The translations under genes were made by a program, and so were the position numbers. This document shows, piece by piece, positions 48,658 to 57,000 of a stretch of DNA of 64,000 nucleotides. The DNA is from Rhodoblastus sp963804045. Lineage in GTDB: Bacteria; Pseudomonadota; Alphaproteobacteria; Rhizobiales; Beijerinckiaceae. The stretch lies in contig CAWDOR010000004.1 of the NCBI GenBank assembly GCA_963804045.1, positions 1 through 64,000 of the forward strand, given 5' to 3'. The notes beneath the pieces were generated by a model, which was not told the DNA's origin, did not search any database, and saw nothing but the letters and a program-made list of their open reading frames with translations. Position 1 is the stretch's first letter, and each line of letters starts with the position of its first letter.

Positions 48658-49716
48658 CTAAAGAAAATTGACCAGGCTCAGTTTGTGAATTTGAGAGGTC
48701 AGCGAATAGGCGACCTGCAGTTGATTGGAGATCGCCGTCACCTGCGAGGCCACTTGATAGGCGTTGACGTCCTCCTTGCTGTTGATCTGCGTGGTCAGCA
48801 CATTCTGCTGCAAGCTGATGCCGGAATTGGCCTGGGTCACCGTGTTCTGCATCGTGCCGACCTCCGCGCTGGCGTCGGTCAATTGATTGCTGGCGCTGTT
48901 CATCGTGGTTTGCGCCGAGGTCATCAGCGCGGAATAGGCGTCGGCGCTGAGATTCAGGCCGCCGAATTCGCTCAGCATGGTCAAGCCTTGCGCCATGCTC
49001 TGGAAGGCCTGGCTATTGGCCGTGACCGAGGTCGCGGTCGTCTCGTTGGCGCTGACCCGGCTGGTCATCGCCGTGCTGCTCGCCGAGGACCAGTTCGAGG
49101 TCCAGTTGGCGCCGCTGAACAGGGGCGAGAATGTCGTGTCGAGAAAACTCGTCATCTGCGTCCCGGTAATCGTGCTGACGCTGGCTGAAGTTTCGGAAAA
49201 GCCGAAATAGGACTGGAAGGCGTTCTGAACCGCCGACTGCGCCGCGCTGGTCGGGGTCTGGCTATAGGCGGAAATCGGCGCCTGTCCCGAGTTGATTCCG
49301 GAAAAGACATAGACGCCGCCGACCGAGGAATTGGCCGTTGTGGCGAAATTCGCCAGGGCGCCGGCCGCCTGCTGCGCCAGGGCGGTCGCGCCTGTCGATC
49401 CCGGCGTCGAGGACATGCCCGCGACCACCGCCGACAGCACCGTCTGCGCGCTGCTCTGCAAGGTGGTCAGGGCATTGTAGGAGGTGTCGAGCTGGGTGGA
49501 GACGACGGCGTTGGAGGCGGTGATCGCGTTCAGATCCGCCATCTGCTGATGCATGGCGATGTCCTGGCCGGAGTCGGAGCCCAGCGTCAGGCCGATGTCG
49601 GCGAGCACGCCGGTGGAGTTTTCCGTCTCCAGCGTGGTCACCTGGCTTTGCAACCGGCTGACCGTATTGTTCAAAATGCCGGAGAGGGTCGAAGAGGAAA
49701 CGGAATTCACGGTCAT
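48658..49716 (-). CDS. flgL: Flagellar hook-filament junction protein FlgL
   Basis: A 352-residue axial protein starting MTVNSVSSSTLSGILNNTVS. It has flagellin-like N-terminal (RLQSQVTTLETENSTGVLAD) and C-terminal helices (VNAYQVASQVTAISNQLQVA, YSLTSQIHKLSLVNF). The centre is Ser/Thr-rich. FlgL joins the hook to the filament with FlgK. Its ATG shares a base with the flgK stop. A longer frame running back across flgK is an artefact. Confidence 0.92.
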   Translation of the reverse strand: MTVNSVSSSTLSGILNNTVSRLQSQVTTLETENSTGVLADIGLTLGSDSGQDIAMHQQMADLNAITASNAVVSTQLDTSYNALTTLQSSAQTVLSAVVAGMSSTPGSTGATALAQQAAGALANFATTANSSVGGVYVFSGINSGQAPISAYSQTPTSAAQSAVQNAFQSYFGFSETSASVSTITGTQMTSFLDTTFSPLFSGANWTSNWSSASSTAMTSRVSANETTATSVTANSQAFQSMAQGLTMLSEFGGLNLSADAYSALMTSAQTTMNSASNQLTDASAEVGTMQNTVTQANSGISLQQNVLTTQINSKEDVNAYQVASQVTAISNQLQVAYSLTSQIHKLSLVNFL

Positions 49717-51200
49717 CACGCCACCGCTTGCAGGAGCGATCCGAACATCGTGTTGATGGTCGAGATCAGTTTGGCCGACGCCTGATAGGCGTTTTCGTAG
49801 TCGAGCATGGTCGACAATTGCGCGTCGATGCTGACCCCGGTGGCGTTGGAAAGCGCCTGCGAGGCCTGGGACGACAGCGTCGATTGATAGGTCGCGCTGT
49901 TGCTCGCCGACTGATACTGGCTGTCGAGCCAGCTCGCCGAGGCCGAGGTGTAACCGGTCAGGCTGGTGGAGGTCGCCAGCCCCGTCCCGCCGGGGAAGGT
50001 CGTGGTGGCGCTCAGCGCGGAGATGTCGTTGAGCAGCGTGGTGTTGTAGCTCGCCGCGCCCGTGGTGTTCTGGACGTAGTTGGCGCCGTTGACGCCGCCG
50101 TTCTGGATCAGGCTGGGATTGCCGCCCTGGGAGGGGTCGACGGCGGCGCTGACCTGGATCGCGCCGGCGAGGCCCGAGACCAGCGTCGAGCCGGGAACCG
50201 AAGTCGCGCCGGAATAAGTGAACAGGCCGGGAAGCTGGCCGCCGGCGCTGGTGTTGGTTTCGGCGAAGGCGTTGACCAGGCCGCCGGCGATGGCGTCGAG
50301 CTGAGATTGATAGGCCGGCGCCACATTGTCGCGCAGATTGGCGTAGCCCGCCAAGGCGCCCGACTGGATGGGCATGATGGCGTTGGCGCCGGTCACCGGC
50401 ACGCCGTCGACATAAACCGCCGCGCCGGTGGTCGTGGCGCTGTAGCTGGTGGTCGCCTGCATGGTGACGGTGCGCGGCGTGGTGTCGAACAGGGTGACGC
50501 CGCTGTCGGTATAGATCGACATCGAGCCGTTGGAATTGGTCGTGGTGGCGATGCCGATCTGTTTGGACAGGCTTTGCAGGATCGTGTCGCGCTGGTCCTG
50601 CGCGTCGGTAATGTCGGCGCCGGTCCCGGTCCCGTTGACGATGGTCGTATTCACCGCCTGGAACTGCGACAGCAGGCTGTTGATGGTCGAGACCGAGTTC
50701 GCCATGGCCTGATCCGCGGTCTCGCGGGCGTTTTGCGTGACGGTCTCGGCGTTGTTCAGGCCGCTGGCGAGATTTTGCGCGGCGGTGACCACCGCGGTCG
50801 CGGCTGAAGAATTGCTGGGCGAGGAGGAATAGGTTTGCAGCGCCGAGGACAGGGCTTGCAGCAGGGTCGATGGCGATTGGGCGGCGGTGGTCGAATCCGT
50901 CGTCGACGTGGCGTCGGACACTGTCTGCTGCAAGGTGGCGACGCCGCTTGACAGCGCCTGGGCCGAGGCGTTGGCCGAGGTGCTGGACAGCATGGCGTCG
51001 AACAGGCTGGAATTGGCGAGATTGGAGATCGACTGGACGATCGCGGCGCCATTGGCCCCGGTGACGACATTGGCGACCTTGGCGGAGACATAGCCGGTCG
51101 AATTCTGCGCGTTGGAGACATTGCGCGAGACAATCGCCTGCAAGGCCGCATTGGTTGCGAGCGAAGTCTGGGCGATATCGAAGGCGTTGCTCAGGCCCAT
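49716..51200 (-). CDS. flgK: Flagellar hook-associated protein FlgK
   Basis: A 494-residue axial protein. The N-terminal helix (LATNAALQAIVSRNVSNAQN, STGYVSAKVANV) and the C-terminal helix (GVSIDAQLSTMLDYENAYQA, SAKLISTINTMFGSLLQA) are those of FlgK, which sits between hook and FlgL. The middle is Ser/Thr/Ala-rich. It lies 18 bp after flgE. No cleaved signal peptide. Confidence 0.95.
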   Translation of the reverse strand: MGLSNAFDIAQTSLATNAALQAIVSRNVSNAQNSTGYVSAKVANVVTGANGAAIVQSISNLANSSLFDAMLSSTSANASAQALSSGVATLQQTVSDATSTTDSTTAAQSPSTLLQALSSALQTYSSSPSNSSAATAVVTAAQNLASGLNNAETVTQNARETADQAMANSVSTINSLLSQFQAVNTTIVNGTGTGADITDAQDQRDTILQSLSKQIGIATTTNSNGSMSIYTDSGVTLFDTTPRTVTMQATTSYSATTTGAAVYVDGVPVTGANAIMPIQSGALAGYANLRDNVAPAYQSQLDAIAGGLVNAFAETNTSAGGQLPGLFTYSGATSVPGSTLVSGLAGAIQVSAAVDPSQGGNPSLIQNGGVNGANYVQNTTGAASYNTTLLNDISALSATTTFPGGTGLATSTSLTGYTSASASWLDSQYQSASNSATYQSTLSSQASQALSNATGVSIDAQLSTMLDYENAYQASAKLISTINTMFGSLLQAVA

Positions 51201-51218
51201 GGCCGTTCATCCATTATC

Positions 51219-52481
51219 TTAGGTGAGATTCATCTGAATCAGCGTGTTCATCAGGTCGGCGCCGGCCTTGAACATCTGCGAATTGGCCTCGTAATCGCGC
51301 TGGGCGACGATCATGTTGGTCAATTCGGTGGCGACATCGACGGTCGATTCTTCCAGCTCGCTGGATTTGATCGTGCCGAGCTGGCCGGTGCCGGCGGTGC
51401 CGACAGAGGCCTGGCCGGAGAGAATATTCGGCGAATAGACGTCGCCGGTGGAGGAGAGCAGATTGTCGGGACTGGCCACGGACGCCAGGGGAATCTTGTA
51501 GGCGGCGACCGTCGAGCCGTTGGAGAGCTGATAGGACAGCGTGCCATCCGTGCCGACGGTCACGGAACTGACCGAGGAGGCGGCGTTGCCATTCACCGTC
51601 GAGGTCGAGACCGCGTAGCTGCCGGCCAATTGGGTCATGCCCGACAAGTTGAGCGTCATGGCCGAGCCGTTGGGCACGGTGAAGGACAGAGAGTTGGCGC
51701 TCGATGCGGTCAAATCGCCATTGCTGGGATTGAAGTCCAGCGTGGTCGTCCCCAGGGCGGCGGAACTGTAGGGGAAGCCGCCGGAGGCGCTGGCGTCGGC
51801 ATGGTTGTAGGCTGCGACCTCCCAGGTGTCGGAGGCGGTTTTCGTCATGTAGAGATCGATGGTTTCGGAACCGCCGAGACTGTCGTACATGACCATCGAG
51901 GTCTTTTCGTCATAGGTCGAAGTCGACGAATTGGTCGAAGGCAGATTGGCGGCGGCGACGATCGAATCCGTCGAAGGTAGATTGGCGGTCAATGTGCCGG
52001 TCGTGGTCGGCGTCGCCGAAAGCGCCGAGGAATTGACATTGACGACCTGCATGCCCGACAGCGAATTCGACGCCATCGTCGGTGTGCCCTGCGCCAGGCT
52101 GTAACCCATTAGGTAATAGCCGGCGGCATTGACCAGATTGCCGTTCTTGTCGGCGACGAAAGAGCCGGCGCGGGTGAGATATTCCTGCCCTCCGGCGCTG
52201 GAGACGACGAAAAAGCCATTGCCGCTGACGGCGAGATCGGTCGAGGACGTGGTGCTTTCCAGCGTGCCCTGGGAAGCCACGTCGAGCCGGGTGACGGAGG
52301 CGACGCCGCCCGCCGAAGTCTGGCCGACGGCGGCCTGATCGACCAGGGTCGAGAATTCGGTGTCCGCTTCCTTGTAGCCGACGGTCGCGGCGTTGGCGAT
52401 GTTCTGGCCGATATTGCTCAAATAGTTGGACTGCGAATTCATGCCAGTCACGCTGGCGTTCATGGCGTCATAGAGACCCAT
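51219..52481 (-). CDS. flgE: Flagellar hook protein FlgE
   Basis: A 420-residue hook subunit. The N-terminal (MGLYDAMNASVTGMNSQSNY, IGQNIANAATVGYKEADTEF), the core (STDLAVSGNGFFVVSSAGGQ) and the C-terminal (LTNMIVAQRDYEANSQMFKA, DLMNTLIQMN) are complete. The central region is Ser/Thr/Asn-rich. It is first in the operon flgE-flgK-flgL-flaF-flbT-flgD-fliQ, whose order equals that of Sinorhizobium, and has a strong flagellar promoter element. A diguanylate cyclase gene is transcribed in the opposite direction. Confidence 0.96.
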   Translation of the reverse strand: MGLYDAMNASVTGMNSQSNYLSNIGQNIANAATVGYKEADTEFSTLVDQAAVGQTSAGGVASVTRLDVASQGTLESTTSSTDLAVSGNGFFVVSSAGGQEYLTRAGSFVADKNGNLVNAAGYYLMGYSLAQGTPTMASNSLSGMQVVNVNSSALSATPTTTGTLTANLPSTDSIVAAANLPSTNSSTSTYDEKTSMVMYDSLGGSETIDLYMTKTASDTWEVAAYNHADASASGGFPYSSAALGTTTLDFNPSNGDLTASSANSLSFTVPNGSAMTLNLSGMTQLAGSYAVSTSTVNGNAASSVSSVTVGTDGTLSYQLSNGSTVAAYKIPLASVASPDNLLSSTGDVYSPNILSGQASVGTAGTGQLGTIKSSELEESTVDVATELTNMIVAQRDYEANSQMFKAGADLMNTLIQMNLT

Positions 52482-52524
52482 TGCATTGCTCCTGCCCTGT
52501 GGCTCGCCTGCCTTTTTGCGCCTC

Positions 52525-52547
52525 TTGGCTTGCGCGAAGCTGGCGCC
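52525..52547 (-). promoter_or_regulatory. Flagellar promoter element (candidate FtcR box) of flgE
   Basis: Reading minus: GGCGCCAG-CTTCGC-GCAAG-CCAA. It is nearly identical over 16 bases to the element of the DUF1217 gene. GCAAG is 48 bp before the flgE ATG. Confidence 0.65.
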
Positions 52548-52736
52548 GCGGGGCGCGCGATCGAGGAGGAGACAGCCGGCGGCGGCTCGTTAACCCTATG
52601 CGGGCGTGGAAAAAATGCGGCGAATGCGGAGGGCTGAATTAACCGTCCGCTCACAATTCATGGGTAATTTCCGAGACGAGAAGGCGCCCGCTCGGATCGC
52701 CTGCGCTTTGGTTCGCTCTTTCGCGGATGTCCGTTC
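52548..52736. promoter_or_regulatory. Divergent region upstream of the diguanylate cyclase gene
   Basis: The stretch between the flgE element and the cyclase start contains an inverted pair TGAATT (52635-52640) / AATTCA (52655-52660) and two CtrA-half-site-like TTAACC sequences (in CGTTAACCC and AATTAACCG) that are not spaced as a full CtrA site. No gene is visible. Confidence 0.3.
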
Positions 52737-53690
52737 ATGCATGTCGTCCTGGTCGCCGCCGACAAATCCCTGCAAGCCTCGATGACCTCGATTCTCGAGA
52801 CGCGCGGCCATGACGTGATCGCCTGTCCGGACGCGGCGAAGGGTCTCGACCGCCTGGAAAACGATGCGCAGATCAACGCTTTCATCATCGTCAGCGGCAA
52901 GGACGCCGAGGCTGGCGCGGAAATCTGCTGGGAGGCGCGGCTGCTGTCGAGCTTCGAGCGGCCGATCTATATCTGCCTGGTCACCCATCCGCTGAAGTCC
53001 CAGGCCTTCATCGAGGCCCTGGACTGCGGCGCCGACGATGTGCTGCAACTGCCCTTCTCCGCCGACGAACTTTACGCCCGGCTGCGCGCCGCCGAGCGGT
53101 TCAACCAGATGCAGAACAAGCTGCTGGAAATGGCGACGCGCGACGGCCTCACCGGCCTTTACAACCGCCCCGCCTTTTTCAGCCGCGCCAACGCGCTCGG
53201 CCACGACAAAGGCGCGCCCCTGGCGGCGATCATGGCCGATATCGACCATTTCAAGAAAATCAACGACACCTATGGCCACGCCACAGGCGACAAGGCGATC
53301 CGCGCCGTCGCCGACTGCCTGAAGAGCCAGGGCGATCTGGTCGCGCGCCTCGGCGGCGAGGAATTCGCCGTGCTGTTGAAAACCGCCGACCCGGCGCAAG
53401 CCTGGCGCTCCGCCGAGGATCTGCGCCGCCTCGTGGCCATGCAGGAGGTCGAGGCCGACAAGACGGGCCTGCGCATGTCCTGCTCCTTCGGCGTCGCCAT
53501 TGGCGAGCCCGGCGACGACATCGACGAATTGCTGCGCAAGGCCGACAGCGCGCTCTATGCCGCCAAGCGCGCCGGGCGCAATATGGTGGTGATGTTCGAG
53601 CCGGAAACCACGCCCATTCAGGCGCGGCCCAACAGCGTGGTGCGCGGCGCGGCCCCCTCGACGATCGGCGGGCGGCGCGCCGCCGGATAA
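52737..53690 (+). CDS. Diguanylate cyclase with degenerate receiver (PleD-like)
   Basis: A 317-residue cytoplasmic protein. Residues 1-120 fold like a receiver but lack the acidic pair (LVAADKSL) and a clear acceptor Asp (FIIVSGKDAEAG), so phosphorylation is doubtful. Residues 130-290 form a GGDEF domain with an intact active site, GGEEF at 206-210, and metal-binding AIMADIDHFKKIND. It should make c-di-GMP. The allosteric RxxD inhibitory site is S197-x-x-D200 here, so classical product inhibition is probably absent. It is divergent from flgE, and a PilZ protein and a PilZ-like chemoreceptor are nearby, which suggests motility control. The ribosome binding site is weak. Confidence 0.88.
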   Translation: MHVVLVAADKSLQASMTSILETRGHDVIACPDAAKGLDRLENDAQINAFIIVSGKDAEAGAEICWEARLLSSFERPIYICLVTHPLKSQAFIEALDCGADDVLQLPFSADELYARLRAAERFNQMQNKLLEMATRDGLTGLYNRPAFFSRANALGHDKGAPLAAIMADIDHFKKINDTYGHATGDKAIRAVADCLKSQGDLVARLGGEEFAVLLKTADPAQAWRSAEDLRRLVAMQEVEADKTGLRMSCSFGVAIGEPGDDIDELLRKADSALYAAKRAGRNMVVMFEPETTPIQARPNSVVRGAAPSTIGGRRAAG

Positions 53691-53717
53691 AATGCATATT
53701 TAACAGCATTTTAATGA

Positions 53718-53735
53718 CCGTCATGCTGCTGTAAT
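53718..53735 (+). promoter_or_regulatory. PHO box upstream of the phosphate transporter gene
   Basis: CCGTCAT-GCTG-CTGTAAT: two 7-bp units 11 bp apart, each one mismatch from CTGTCAT, as in the PhoB consensus. It lies 47 bp upstream of the transporter ATG. PhoB control is likely; the sign of the effect cannot be read from the sequence. Confidence 0.65.
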
Positions 53736-53781
53736 GTTATGACCATAGTCAAAGTTCTCTCCCTGCGAAAGGACGTTGACC

Positions 53782-55404
53782 ATGACTGTCGCGACGCCAA
53801 GCCATGACGAGCCGGCCCAAAACATTCCGGCCATTGTCCGGCCGCAACTCGACCATCCCACCGAACCCAAGACCATTTACGCGCTGATCGCCATCGGCCT
53901 CGCCGGCATTTTCTACGCGGCCTGGTCGATCTATTCCGATCTCGGTCCTGGAGCCGGAGTGGCCAAATTCTGGCCTTTCCTTTTGCTCGGCGTGGCGCTG
54001 CTGATCGCGCTGGGATTCGAATTCGTCAACGGCTTCCATGACACCGCCAATGCGGTGGCGACCGTCATCTACACCCACACGCTTCCCGCGCCCGTCGCGG
54101 TGGCCTGGTCGGGCTTCTGCAATTTTCTCGGCGTTCTCACCTCGAGCGGCATCGTCGCCTTCGGCATCATCTCGCTGCTGCCGGTCGAACTGATCCTGCA
54201 GGTCGGCTCCGACGCCGGCTTCGCCATGGTCTTCGCCCTGCTGATCGCGGCAATCATCTGGAACCTGGGCACCTGGTGGTTCGGCCTTCCCGCCTCATCA
54301 TCGCATACGATGATCGGCTCGGTGATCGGCGTCGGCGTCACCAACGCCATCATGCGCGGTCGCGACGGAACGTCGGGCGTCAACTGGGACAAGGCCATCG
54401 AGATCGGCTATTCGCTGCTGCTGTCGCCGGTGTTCGGCTTTGTCTGCGCCTTCGCCCTGCTGGCGCTGATGAAGAAGCTGATCGTCCGCGAGGATCTCTA
54501 CCAGGCGCCCGTGGGCGACGCCAAGCCGCCGATGTGGATTCGCGTGTTGCTGTTCCTGACCTGCTCGGGCGTGTCCTTCTTCCACGGCTCCAACGACGGC
54601 CAGAAGGGCATGGGCCTGATCATGCTGATCCTGATCGGCACGGTGCCCACCTCCTACGCCCTCAACAAGTCGCTGCCGGCGAGCCATATCCACGAGTTCA
54701 CCCAGTCCTCGCTCGCGGCTTCGCAGGTGGTGGACTCCAAGGCCGCCGGCTACAACATCATCGGCGACCCGCGCCCGGCGGTGACCGCCTATATTTCGCG
54801 CCATGAAATCACCGGCGGCACTTTTCCGTCGCTGTCGGTGCTGATCAAGGACATTTCCACGCAGGTGCAGAGCTACGGCGAGATCGCCAAGGCGCCCTAC
54901 GATCAGGTCGGCAACATGCGTAATGACATGTATCTGACCTCGGAAGCGATCCGCTTCCTGATGAAGGACAAGGCGGCGGAGCTCTCGGCCTCGGACGTGG
55001 CGACGCTGAACGGCTATAAGAAATCCATCGATCAGGCGACCAAGTTCATCCCGACCTGGGTGAAGATCGTCGTCGCCATCGCGCTGGGCCTGGGCACCAT
55101 GGTCGGCTGGAAGCGCATCGTCGTCACCGTCGGCGAAAAGATCGGCAAGACGCATCTGACTTACGCGCAGGGCGCCGCCGCCGAAGTGATCGCCGCCGCC
55201 ACCATCGGCGCCGCCGACGGCCTGGGCCTGCCGGTCTCGACCACCCACGTGCTGTCGTCCGGCGTCGCCGGCACCATGGCCGCCAATGGCTCGGGCCTGC
55301 AAATGTCCACGTTGCGCAACCTGGCCATGGCTTGGGTGCTCACCCTGCCGGTCGCCATGATCCTGTCGGGAACGCTCTACTGGCTGTTCCGCATGGTGTT
55401 CTGA
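53782..55404 (+). CDS. pit: Pit-family inorganic phosphate transporter
   Basis: A 540-residue inner-membrane transporter. The duplicated PiT signatures are GFEFVNGFHDTANAVATVIY in the N-terminal half and GAADGLGLPVSTTHVLSSGV in the C-terminal half. About ten hydrophobic helices are present. A soluble insertion of about 110 residues (DISTQVQSYGEIAKAPYDQV, LTSEAIRFLMKDKAAELSAS) splits them, as in many proteobacterial Pit proteins. It imports phosphate or metal-phosphate with protons. The start MTVATPSHDEPA has AAAGGA 11 bases upstream; a TTG two codons earlier is less likely. A PHO box lies upstream and a strong terminator downstream. Confidence 0.93.
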   Translation: MTVATPSHDEPAQNIPAIVRPQLDHPTEPKTIYALIAIGLAGIFYAAWSIYSDLGPGAGVAKFWPFLLLGVALLIALGFEFVNGFHDTANAVATVIYTHTLPAPVAVAWSGFCNFLGVLTSSGIVAFGIISLLPVELILQVGSDAGFAMVFALLIAAIIWNLGTWWFGLPASSSHTMIGSVIGVGVTNAIMRGRDGTSGVNWDKAIEIGYSLLLSPVFGFVCAFALLALMKKLIVREDLYQAPVGDAKPPMWIRVLLFLTCSGVSFFHGSNDGQKGMGLIMLILIGTVPTSYALNKSLPASHIHEFTQSSLAASQVVDSKAAGYNIIGDPRPAVTAYISRHEITGGTFPSLSVLIKDISTQVQSYGEIAKAPYDQVGNMRNDMYLTSEAIRFLMKDKAAELSASDVATLNGYKKSIDQATKFIPTWVKIVVAIALGLGTMVGWKRIVVTVGEKIGKTHLTYAQGAAAEVIAAATIGAADGLGLPVSTTHVLSSGVAGTMAANGSGLQMSTLRNLAMAWVLTLPVAMILSGTLYWLFRMVF

Positions 55405-55430
55405 GCCCTTGCGCTCTCGTTGAACAAAAA

Positions 55431-55467
55431 GGCCCGCCGGCAAAACCGGCGGGCCAAGTTTTTCCCG
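55431..55467 (+). terminator. Rho-independent terminator of the phosphate transporter gene
   Basis: A perfect 10-bp stem GGCCCGCCGG / CCGGCGGGCC with loop CAAAA, followed by AAGTTTTTCC. It lies 26 bp after the stop codon. Confidence 0.9.
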
Positions 55468-55564
55468 CTTATTATGGAGCCGCTCGTATCGGGCCGCGCC
55501 GGCTCCCCTCTGCGAAGAGAGCCTGTCGGAAGCCGGCGAGACGCCGAGCCGATGGGCGACAGTC

Positions 55565-55592
55565 CCCGGGTCGCGTCGCGCCGCGACCCGGG
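55565..55592 (-). terminator. Hairpin after the catechol dioxygenase gene
   Basis: An 11-bp stem CCCGGGTCGCG / CGCGACCCGGG with a 6-base loop, 9 bp after the dioxygenase stop. No T-run follows on the minus strand, so it may slow or process rather than terminate. Confidence 0.5.
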
Positions 55593-55601
55593 AATTAGAA
55601 A

Positions 55602-56522
55602 TCAGGTGACCACGGTGAGGAAGGCGTCGTTCATCTTCCGCTCGTAGTAGAAAATGCCCTTGCCGATTTCGGTTTCGTCCCAGGTGCGGGTCGGCAGATC
55701 GGGATAATAGGTGTAGCCGCCGGCGAAGACCTCGTTGCGATTGCCCGAAGGGTCGAAGAAATAGATCGTCTGGCCCCGGGTGATGCCATGGCGGGTCGGA
55801 CCGATGTCGATGGAAATGTCGTAGCGGGTCAGAATATCCGCGGCGTGGCCGACATCGCTCCAGTTCTCCAGCTCGAAGGCGACATGGTGGAGCTTGTTGG
55901 GCTCCGGATATTTGACGAAGGCGAGATCATGCGCCTTCATGCCGCAGGTCAGCCAGATGGCCAGCAGGCCGTCGGGCATGTCGACGCGCTCGGCGCAGCG
56001 GAAATCGAGAACCTTGGTGAAGAAGTCGAGGTTCTTTTCGATCTCCGGGCCGTAGAGCAGCGCATGGTCGAAGCGGCGGGCGCGCATGCCATGCGGTTCC
56101 AGATCCCAGACGTCGGGATTATGGAGGCGCGGATGCGGGTCGGACATGTCCGACTTGGCGAAAAGCTCGATGCGATGGCCGGAGGCGATGGTGAAGCCGA
56201 TGCGGCGGCCAATGCCCGGCTGTTCGCCCGCCGGCACGTGATCGACCTTGAAGCCGTAATCCTCGACGCGCTTGGCGAAACGGTCGAGATCGGCGTCCTC
56301 AAGGCATTTGAAGGACATCAGATCGACCCCGGCCGCATCGGCGCGGCGCAGGACGATCGAATGATGATCGAATTCATCGGCCGATTTCAGATAGACGCGG
56401 CCGTCGGGCCCTTCGCAGACCTGATGAAAGCCGATGCGCTTGGTGTAATAGTCCACCGCCGCCGGCATATCCAGAACACGAAGCTGGATGAAGCCAGGAC
56501 GCAAAACTCCGCTGAGGGCCAT
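55602..56522 (-). CDS. Catechol 2,3-dioxygenase (extradiol, XylE-type)
   Basis: A 306-residue type I extradiol dioxygenase that opens the catechol ring next to the hydroxyls to give 2-hydroxymuconic semialdehyde. The Fe(II) ligands H153 (RRFDHALLYG), H213 (LHHVAFELEN) and E264 (GNRNEVFAGG) and the active-site residues H198, H245 and Y254 (TIYFFDPSGNRNEVF) are in place. The length and the C-terminal IGKGIFYYERKMNDAFLTVV match Pseudomonas XylE. GGAGG lies ten bases before the ATG. No other meta-pathway gene is next to it, so its substrate source is unclear. It is the only gene behind an FNR/FixK-type promoter at 56858-56898, which predicts induction at low oxygen. Confidence 0.93.
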   Translation of the reverse strand: MALSGVLRPGFIQLRVLDMPAAVDYYTKRIGFHQVCEGPDGRVYLKSADEFDHHSIVLRRADAAGVDLMSFKCLEDADLDRFAKRVEDYGFKVDHVPAGEQPGIGRRIGFTIASGHRIELFAKSDMSDPHPRLHNPDVWDLEPHGMRARRFDHALLYGPEIEKNLDFFTKVLDFRCAERVDMPDGLLAIWLTCGMKAHDLAFVKYPEPNKLHHVAFELENWSDVGHAADILTRYDISIDIGPTRHGITRGQTIYFFDPSGNRNEVFAGGYTYYPDLPTRTWDETEIGKGIFYYERKMNDAFLTVVT

Positions 56523-56857
56523 TTCATTTTCCTCCCGATTGACAGGCCATTCGGCCAGATTCCCGGCGCCGCTTTTCGCCGCCGCGAAACACGCATGACT
56601 TCCCGACCAGCCAGCGCATCCGGCCGCCGCGAGACGCCCCCTTCCCGCTCCACGGCCGCGCGCAAGCGCAGATCCGCGGCCCGCCGGGCGGAGCCGCGAC
56701 GGTCGAGACAAAAGCTGTTTATTCCCGGAATCGGCCGGTCCTCAGGACATCGACCGTTCCCGCCGCCCGCATTTTTTGCGCGGTTCGGCGGGCTTCCCCC
56801 TACCTCTAAGCTTTAGCGACAATGCCGAAAATTTCCGACATAATCCATTTTGTCGAG

Positions 56858-56898
56858 ATTATAGCGGCGACGCCGGCGCGCTCTTTGACCTGAATCAA
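56858..56898 (-). promoter_or_regulatory. FNR/FixK-type class II promoter for the catechol dioxygenase gene
   Basis: Reading minus: TTGATTCAGGTCAA, then 21 bases, then TATAAT. The box is TTGA-N6-TCAA and the 21-base spacing puts its centre near -41.5 of a start at about 56850, the class II arrangement. The leader to the dioxygenase ATG would be about 330 bases; it contains a GC-rich hairpin near 56758-56792 and no credible gene. Confidence 0.65.
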
Positions 56899-56912
56899 AA
56901 ACCGCAAAAAAA

Positions 56913-56974
56913 ACGGCGGCGCCAAAACCCATTCGACGAACCGAAATTCGCCGAACCGGCTTTCGCGCCGCCGT
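56913..56974 (-). terminator. Terminator of the methyltransferase gene
   Basis: ACGGCGGCGC (56913-56922) pairs with GCGCCGCCGT (56965-56974) across a loop with its own smaller pairings. On the minus strand it is followed by a run of eight T. It separates the methyltransferase from the promoter of the dioxygenase. Confidence 0.7.
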
Positions 56975-57000
56975 CTCAAGCCCGGAGGCTTGGGTCGAAT

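Noticed and set aside
48658..51210. An 850-codon open frame covering flgK and flgL
   Set aside because: The N-terminal part is a shadow of flgK. FlgL starts at 49716, where its ATG overlaps the flgK stop.
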